DNA of 64,000 nt from Septoria linicola. Its lineage: Eukaryota; Ascomycota; Dothideomycetes; Mycosphaerellales; Mycosphaerellaceae. A model generated the notes under the pieces. That model was not told the DNA's origin, did not search any database, and was given only the letters and a program-made list of their open reading frames with translations. Both the position numbers and the translations under genes were made by a program. The DNA is taken from the NCBI GenBank assembly GCA_024114885.1, contig CP099427.1, positions 1,054,001 to 1,118,000 on the forward strand, read 5' to 3'. This document shows, piece after piece, positions 57,706 through 64,000 of the stretch. The stretch's first letter is position 1. Each line of letters begins with the position of its first letter.

Positions 57706-58482
57706 ATGCAGTACAGCTCCATCCTGCTTTCCGCTCTCGCAGCCACCGGCACTCTCGCCGCTCCAGCTCGTCGCCAAGTCTCCACACAAGTAATCGACAA
57801 CTCTATCCGCGTCGGCCTCCAAAGCCTCATCCGCGAAATCGGCTCCGGCACCACCTTCAACGAGAACCATCTCCCCCAACCCTCCGGCCCAACAGGCTCC
57901 CGCGGGCCATACGACACCGTCTCCCTCTCTCTCGGCGCCGACATCCTCAACCCCGCCCTGCGCTGCCAAATCCTCGACACCGCCCAGAACCCCATCGTCG
58001 TCGTCCGCGGCGAAAACGTCGACATTACTTTCGCCGACGGCGGCAACGGCCCCTGGACTTTCCGCGACGGCGAAAATGAAGTCAGCCAGATCATCTGCGA
58101 CCCTGCATTCGTCAAGGGCGTGGCTCCTCCACCTATCAATGCAGATCAAGACCTCACAGTCCGCATCCAACTCTCCGACGGTAACCTCGCGCGTCAAATT
58201 GAATTCGACGAAGCTGGCCTCGTCCGCGAGAGCAAGCATTCTCCTGACTCAGTCAGCGTATTCAACTCTGTCTCTCTGACTGTTGGCGAGGATGTTGAGA
58301 ACCAGGGACTGCGATGCCAGATTTTGGATGCGCAGCACGATCCGATTACGCTGAAGCGTGGTGAGAATGTTGATACGACTTTTGCGGATGGCGGAAATGG
58401 GGCTTGGAGTTTTTTGGAGCCGGGGGAGAGTCAGGTTAGTCAAATTGTTTGTAATCCGGCGTTTGTTAAGGCTTCTGCGTAG
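57706..58482 (+). CDS. Secreted protein with two internal repeats
   Basis: Single exon, 258 residues from ATG 57,706. Residues 1-19 are a signal peptide (MQYSSILLSALAATGTLAA), with an RR site at 22-23 that may be cut by a Kex2-like protease. Two copies of a domain of about 66 residues follow, at 72-137 and 189-255. Each has a SVSLT(V/L)G-like start, LRCQILD, a RGENVDxTFADGGNG core, then W(T/S)F, SQI(I/V)C(D/N)PAFVK. Each copy carries two cysteines (C87/C131 and C204/C249) that could pair. Codons in the first half are unusually C-rich at third positions, while the last third is not. The family is not recognised; secretion and duplication suggest a candidate effector or wall-associated protein. 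Confidence 0.78.
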   Translation: MQYSSILLSALAATGTLAAPARRQVSTQVIDNSIRVGLQSLIREIGSGTTFNENHLPQPSGPTGSRGPYDTVSLSLGADILNPALRCQILDTAQNPIVVVRGENVDITFADGGNGPWTFRDGENEVSQIICDPAFVKGVAPPPINADQDLTVRIQLSDGNLARQIEFDEAGLVRESKHSPDSVSVFNSVSLTVGEDVENQGLRCQILDAQHDPITLKRGENVDTTFADGGNGAWSFLEPGESQVSQIVCNPAFVKASA

Positions 58483-59762
58483 AGGGGTTGTGGTGCTGAG
58501 AGGGTGAGTGAGGAAGTATGTGAGAGTGTCACTGTCTTTTAATACGGCCAAAAGTGTTCTGGGGAGCATAGCAATGGGAAGTTTGTGGGTTTCTCTTATA
58601 ATGTACGGCTGCAGCTTGCGTCTTGTTTCCTTGGTTCGATTTGTGCTTGTAGGTAGACTATACTACTGCGTAAAACGACTGCTGCTTCGTGCAGCATACA
58701 GAAAACACACACACTCTCTCTCGTCTCCATCCCTGATAAAGTGGTCGAAACGGAGTAGCAGATCGTGTCCAGATCAACTCGTCAGTAGGGAGGTTGAGCA
58801 CATGTTGAATGATGTCGATAGACCCTTGAGAACATTTGACAAGGCTGCTATCTTGCTTGCGATATACTCGACTATCCGTTGTGACACACGACCCAATGCC
58901 ATGCCACAAACATTAACTAGCCGCACTACCAGAGTGGCCTACCAGTAATACGTCAATGAGCGGCATGTGGCACCGCAGCTCCATCGCACGACTCTGCATC
59001 CACTTGTCATCTCGAACCGATAGAATGATCACAGCAACACACTAACCCTTGTTCCCTGTTCTTCACAGAGATCGCCGCATGCCCAGTGGGTGTGCTGAAT
59101 GATGAAGGGTGCGTGCATGGTGGATTGGATCAAGGTGCGAAGGAAGCAAGCAATGGGCTGAGCAGGGAGGAGGGAGAGATGCGTGAACTTCGGCATCTTG
59201 ATCAAGAGGAAGTGGGGAGATCTTTCGCTGTTGACGATGATGGTGGTGATACTGTCGAGGAAAAGTGGAACGATGTCTAGTGGAGTATGGAGCTGTAGCA
59301 CAGAGAGACGGGTTTTATGACGCTGCGCTGCCGGCATAGCGGACTAGGGTTGCACGGCTGGCGCGTTCTGGAGGTATGCGGTGCGAATCGTGCTGCACGG
59401 CATGATCGAGGGTGAACATCTTCTTGACTGGCACTCTTGCGTTGCACGACTAAGCTATGTCTGCATGAGCTTGACGCCACTCGATCGTTTGGTGCCAATC
59501 GTGCTGAGTGAAGGGAGTTTCGTGTTGTGCAATGGTCAGCTGTAGTGCTGAGAGACGACATCGATGGATCGCGGTCCGATCGAAGCCGTGCTGAAGATGA
59601 CCACAAAAGCTACGGGTCGGGAGCTTGCAATTAAGAAGCATCGTCTTCTTGGGCATGCTGTAATGGCACAATGTCTTTATGCCATGAAAAGCTGATGAAC
59701 CGAGCACGTTCCTTTCAGACATTCACTAATCAATCATCGCCCGCCATCTAGTGTCGTGTTTC
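58483..59762. other. Intergenic region, no supported gene
   Basis: About 1.3 kb between the secreted-protein gene (plus) and the RING gene (minus), tail to tail. Several short frames on both strands overlap each other without domain or codon bias. No tRNA-like or other RNA gene is seen. Confidence 0.45.
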
Positions 59763-60599
59763 TCAAGAGCCCGCTCGTATTTGACTGAAAAGCAATTCGA
59801 CTTCCACCAACTGTGGCGCCGTCTGCAATATCATCTTGTACTCGCTTTCCATGGCTGGCAGGTCTTTACTCAGCCTCATTGCCGCCTTGGGAAGTGTCGT
59901 ACCTGCTTCGCGTTGTTCGGCCAGAGCTCGATCAGCAAGACGCTCCACTTCGCGCACGAGTTGCCGTATAATTGTCCGGGTGCGAGTTTTGCGAGCGCAG
60001 CCCCCAAATACTTTGCCTCAAGCCGCCAAATGCACCTGCGCTTAGTTCTTGTCCGATGGAGCTCCACCAGCAGAGAAGAAGAATCGCAGTGCCCGGAGCA
60101 CGTTCTCAAACCTCATGTCCACTGCATCGGCGAAGTCCAGCAAGTGCCTTCGCGAGACTCCATCGCTCCAGTCACGGGTCAAGTGATCACGACGTGCCTC
60201 GATCATCACATCACGAGCCAGACGATCGAGCCGTTCCGTGAGCAGATCAAACGTCTGAGCCGTGCTTCCTGGTGGCAGAGTGGCTATAAGGGGCTCGCTG
60301 GCCATGTTGGCATCGACGAATTCCACGACGCGCCGTAATGGTTGCTCCATATCGGTGTACAGTTCCTTACGACAGCACGGGCACGAATTGGCGTTCGTGA
60401 GCCGATGCCGGATGCATTCGAGACAGAAAGTGTGATGACAAGCAGTTGTTGTCGGACCACTTAGAGGCTCACAGCAGATAGGACATTCGTCCGCACTAAC
60501 GCAGACCAGCTGCGACAGGAAGTATTTCTTGGTGGGTAGCATCACATCATCTGTCAAAGCCTGTAGCTGGGCTCTCTGCTGACACGTTGTGCTGGACAT
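59763..60599 (-). CDS. RING-finger protein, two exons
   Basis: The start is ATG 60,599; the frame is open upstream but has no ATG there. Residues 39-76 are a C3HC4 RING: CPICCEP, then CHHTFCLEC, then CPCC, which binds two zinc ions and recruits a ubiquitin-conjugating enzyme. Exon 1 runs to about 60,068 and reading on stops soon after. Splicing a 51-bp intron (60,017-60,067, GTGGAG donor, CTAAG branch region, TTGAG acceptor) joins a second coding-like exon to 59,763 for 261 residues, with a C-terminal helix (VREVERLADRALAEQREAG) and stop. An acceptor six bases later also keeps frame. If no intron is used, the protein ends near 60,042 at 185 residues. The substrate is unknown. Confidence 0.7.
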
Positions 60600-61161
60600 C
60601 TTGAGGTAGTGTAATGATCGCTTCCTGTATGGCTCTGGCAGTCCAGCTGCGTATTGGTGGATATGGAGCACGAAGCTATCGAGGAAGAGGGTGATGCTTA
60701 GCAGTCCAGTCCTGGGACAACTGCGTAGATTATATAGGCAGAGCTGATCGGCCAAGTCTCTTATGAGGGTAAGACGTCTCGGAGAGCAGAGACACGCTCA
60801 GCTATCTGCATCTGCAAGACAGACCCACTGAACTTGATCCATGGCGAGACCTCATTGTGAGGACCTAGTAATGTCTGACACATTGATCAGACTCGGCGCC
60901 TCTGATGTCGCGATGCGAAGCTCAGCGACTCACACCTTGTTCGTATAGCTCGTGGCATTCATGTCATGACGCCACACTGAACCATCAGAGACGTTTCGTG
61001 CTGTTGTAAGCTGCCATCACTTTCATTCGTCAAGTGTCTCAGACTTGACAATGTCCGCTGTCGGGTCTTCGAGATCGAGTAGGACCACTTCACCTAGCTC
61101 CCTGAAACTTGGCACCGCGGAAAGGTCCAACCTGAGTCGCGTGCCTGCGTCACTCTATCAG
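60600..61161. other. Intergenic region, no supported gene
   Basis: Upstream region of the RING gene. I find no open frame with coding character and no RNA gene here. Confidence 0.45.
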
Positions 61162-61951
61162 CTATGCTATCAACAATGCTAGCCGTTTGCTTTCCCCATA
61201 GTCTGCGGACAGTACGATCGGAAAGTCCACTTTTCCCTGCCGCCAAAACAGCACCTTCTTAAACGACGTATCTCTCGCCCTACGGGCTCGTTCTTCTTGG
61301 AAAGAAGTATGCTGGCCTTGTAAACGACGAGGTGCCTCGGGCGCTCGGGTATCGTACATACATCGCTGTCCTCGCACGCTTAGGCTCCCAGTACTTACTT
61401 CGGTCGCTACGCTCCAATCGCTTGCTTCCGACGAAGTGGAGTGTCGCCAAGGTGCTCTGAAGTTCTGCGGGCAGCCCTTTGTTACCTGACAACAGTGGTA
61501 CTATCGCAAAAGCAGTAACTTCGGACTCGAGCCGTAGGCAGGAGCACACTCTTGGCAGCTTTCTGTTGTTTTCGTTGCCCCGAACAGGAGTGGGCAAACC
61601 TCGCCGTACGGGACGATACCTAGCGCCCGACCGTGAGTTTTCAAAGGGATAACTGAATCCTCTGCCAAATTCTGAGAAGTGTACTTTCCGATCGTACTGT
61701 CCCGAGACAATCTGTTTACTTTCGGCCTATAGAAAAAGTCTGTCGAACTCGAGACAGATCATCTGGTGTGGCCGGAGCCAGATGGCGAAATGGGTGTAGG
61801 GTCCATCGCAAGTACTCAGCCGACCCGTGGCATGTCTTTCCCCGATTTCCGTAGAGGAGCTCCTAGTCCGGCTGCGCACAATTCTGATGATAAAGTCGAA
61901 GGAGTTCTGATTCTTCGGCATGCTTGCGCTCTTCTGCCATAGTGGTTTCAT
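61162..61951 (-). pseudogene. Possible decayed or unresolved minus-strand gene
   Basis: Successive minus-strand frames look partly coding but no splice model joins them. From an ATG near 61,940, a frame reads MAEERKHAEESELLRLYHQN, hits a TAG about 26 codons in, and continues with a coding-like charged stretch to about 61,730. A long second frame covers 61,597-61,280 and a third 61,377-61,162. The TAG lies where a Gln codon (CAG) would fit, a C-to-T change at CpA. It may be a gene remnant or chance. 61,952-62,152 has nothing supported. Confidence 0.22.
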
Positions 61952-62152
61952 GTCACTTCAAGTTGTCTGAGTAGAATAGCTCGAGGTATGTTTGGGAGCT
62001 GGTCTGGTATATGTACACTTCGTACCTATACGAGCGCCATGAATATGCATAGCGTAGTCCGTACAGAGCGAAAGCTCAATGTAGCTTGGCTAAGCCGAAT
62101 TTTTTACTCCACCTTGCCTTGCGAGGGCTATCTACTTCGAGCACACCAGCGA

Positions 62153-64000
62153 TCACCTCTTCCTTCGGATATCCTGTATAGCTTGTCTGAGGTGTGGGCC
62201 AACTTCAAAGAGAGCCTCCATCAGCCCGACTACTTCCTCGGCAGTAAATTCCATGCTCAGCTCGCTTTCGTTCCACATGTATCTGATGTCGGCAAGACTG
62301 CTCTCCATAATTTCCGCGAGATACTGAAACTTCATCCAGTTCGGGCAATAAACAAATGTCATGTCACGATCATTCTGCATGAACAAGTCCTTGACCTCGG
62401 AGGCTTGATCGATGAGAAGTTTGAGTTGTTTCGAGTCTGCTTCACCGATCCCAGCCAGCTCTTCCACATCGAGGATGATCTTGGCCGCCACAGTGGATAG
62501 CAGGTTGCCAACACTCTGTAACAACGCAGAACTAGACAGGATTGGGGCCCACATCTTGTGAACGTCTCGCAGGCGGAAGACAGTTTGCTGAATAGCATCT
62601 TCGCACTCTTGCTTGGCGGGCTGTGTTGAGCACGCCTTGAAATCTTGTGCGCCTTCCAGCATATCTTGGAGGATAGTTCGCTGCGACTCCATCTCTGCGC
62701 TGTATGCTCGTTTTGCGAATTGCTCGAGAGCCTTTACATCATTGTCCAAACGAAGTCGAGAAGCCGGGGGCTGACTTGCCTGCCAGAGGCGCAGTTGATC
62801 AGCTAGGCGAAGGGCATCATTGTAGATGAGGAAGTTGCCTGTGTCAACTTTGGCGTACGCTGTAGGGGCTGTTGCTCGATAGATTGCCAAGCCCAATGTC
62901 GGCAGGCTGTACAGACCTGCCGCCGCAGCAGAGATGGGCGATGCCGAGGACTCACTTTTAGCGAGCGTTTGCGCATCCGTGATGAGCTGCTGAAGTAGCT
63001 CGAGAATACCGTCTGGAACTGAGGTGACAGTGAATGTCTCGCGAAGGGTAACCTCACGATCCGTTGGGGCGGCAGATGTGGCTCCACTCGTCACTGGTTT
63101 GGCGCTGCTTGGTTGTTTGGCGACAGCCGGTTGTTCTTCTTCGCCATCCCAGCCCCATGCATCACCATCATCGTCATCTTGCTGCGCAGGTTTGTCCTGT
63201 GCAGGTGGGTCTGGATCATCCCAAGCGCTGATGTCCTCTTCATCGCCGGCAGACACTTTCGACACAGCTGGCGCAGACGGCTCTTCGGCATCATCGTCCC
63301 AAGCACTCATGTCCTCGTCGTCGACCGCCTGTTGTACGGCTTGCGCTGCAAGAGGACTTGCGCTCGACTCTGGCTCCTCCCAAGCGTCCCAGTCATCTTC
63401 CGCTGCATCACCGCCTCGGAGTGCCGCGTGATCCTCTTTGCTGACCGTCTGCGTCTCAGTGCGCTCGACCGTCTTGCGATCACGCAGGCCAGAGAACACG
63501 AGGTTGCGCACATCGCCCAACACGGCTTCTCGTCGCTTCGTAAGCCATGTTTTGGGCGCCTGTTGTACCCAGTCGCGCAAAGCTTTACTCCCTTGCCATT
63601 GAAGCGCGTCGATCTGATCGGCGAACTCTGTTGTTGCAGTAAGCAGATCCTGAAAAGCAGACATATCCTCAATATCGATAGGCACCGCTGGGCTGAGCCA
63701 GTCGTCTTCGAGACGAGCATTGATTCTTGGCACCAGGATGGTTGATAGTGGCAGTGCAATGTCATTTTCGAGGTGACTGTTGAAGAAGTCGAACATCTGA
63801 TGAAGGTCCTTGAAAAGTGATTCTGTGCTTGTATCGTCACTCGTGCTTTGACAGGAAAGCTGCTTGCCCTCGATCGTGACGGCGGCCACTAAGCGGTTTC
63901 TGCTGGCTGTCAAGCGTGGCTGTACGACTGCTCTCTCGATGTCTTTGGCAAGTCTTGCAATCAAGTCGTCAAAGATGGCGAGGCCGCGAGCTGCATTGAT
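62153..64000 (-). CDS. ZW10: Zw10/Dsl1-family vesicle-tethering protein, 5' end beyond the window
   Basis: The minus-strand frame is open from the stop at 62,153 to the right edge (616 codons including the stop), so the N-terminus is outside the window. The visible part has the Zw10 middle region (LPLSTILVPRINARLEDDWL, DALQWQGSKALRDWVQQAPK), an acidic segment and the conserved C-terminal helices (KFQYLAEIMESSLADIRYMW, ELSMEFTAEEVVGLMEALFE). Zw10 proteins work with RINT1/Tip20 and NAG/Sec39 partners to tether Golgi-derived COPI vesicles at the ER, and in animals also at kinetochores. The acidic segment (63,137-63,397) carries repeated Trp-Asp motifs (DDWDAWEEP, SAWDDD, SAWDDP, DAWGWDGEE), like the coatomer-binding lasso of yeast Dsl1. 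This supports the trafficking role. Confidence 0.85.
   Translation of the reverse strand: MNAARGLAIFDDLIARLAKDIERAVVQPRLTASRNRLVAAVTIEGKQLSCQSTSDDTSTESLFKDLHQMFDFFNSHLENDIALPLSTILVPRINARLEDDWLSPAVPIDIEDMSAFQDLLTATTEFADQIDALQWQGSKALRDWVQQAPKTWLTKRREAVLGDVRNLVFSGLRDRKTVERTETQTVSKEDHAALRGGDAAEDDWDAWEEPESSASPLAAQAVQQAVDDEDMSAWDDDAEEPSAPAVSKVSAGDEEDISAWDDPDPPAQDKPAQQDDDDGDAWGWDGEEEQPAVAKQPSSAKPVTSGATSAAPTDREVTLRETFTVTSVPDGILELLQQLITDAQTLAKSESSASPISAAAAGLYSLPTLGLAIYRATAPTAYAKVDTGNFLIYNDALRLADQLRLWQASQPPASRLRLDNDVKALEQFAKRAYSAEMESQRTILQDMLEGAQDFKACSTQPAKQECEDAIQQTVFRLRDVHKMWAPILSSSALLQSVGNLLSTVAAKIILDVEELAGIGEADSKQLKLLIDQASEVKDLFMQNDRDMTFVYCPNWMKFQYLAEIMESSLADIRYMWNESELSMEFTAEEVVGLMEALFEVGPHLRQAIQDIRRKR

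Noticed and set aside
59029..59337. Possible small secreted protein on the minus strand
   Set aside because: The hydrophobic start is weak, no splice or promoter supports it, and a plus-strand frame overlaps it equally well.

Overview
The window looks like one stretch of a filamentous ascomycete chromosome. The evidence is short GT-AG introns (about 44-104 bp) with CTAAC/CTGAC-type branch sites, a Zn2Cys6 regulator, a DHA1-type drug transporter gene, secreted esterase and cysteine-rich proteins, and a 23 kb block destroyed by repeat-induced point mutation (RIP). The protein flavour suggests Pezizomycotina, probably a Dothideomycete of the Mycosphaerella group; the group assignment is inference.

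Bases 1-23,200 are a RIP-silenced transposon block with no open frames. CpA and TpG are almost absent while CpG and other dinucleotides survive. Inside it are a full-length Ty1/copia element in plus orientation (650-13,249, target duplication GTATA), interrupted by a second full-length copy of the same family in minus orientation (6,147-12,445, target duplication CTAAC). There is also a relic of a hAT-type DNA transposon (about 15.9-19.1 kb) and a third, truncated copia copy (19,107-22,790). A small imperfect tandem repeat (23,205-23,455) marks the edge, where RIP damage fades into normal DNA.

Bases 24-64 kb are gene-bearing euchromatin. Conserved housekeeping genes are the collided-ribosome ubiquitin ligase Hel2/ZNF598, an Aro3-type DAHP synthase, a WD40-cyclophilin of the PPWD1/Cyp15 family, an NFX1/Fap1 zinc-finger protein divergent from it, a small probable mitochondrial membrane protein, and a Zw10/Dsl1-type tether that runs off the right edge. 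Between them lie lineage-specific genes: a duplicated NTF2-like protein, a forkhead-like plus F-box-like fusion, several small orphan genes (31-36 kb), an F-box-like protein, a RING protein, and secreted proteins.

The 45-54 kb interval is the most accessory-like part: a secreted TolB-like propeller, a decayed MFS transporter, a small cysteine-rich secreted peptide gene whose ATG is out of frame, and a secreted carboxylesterase. Many genes needed splicing to be read correctly; exon coordinates are given in the entries. All functions are inferred from sequence reading alone; no database search was run.
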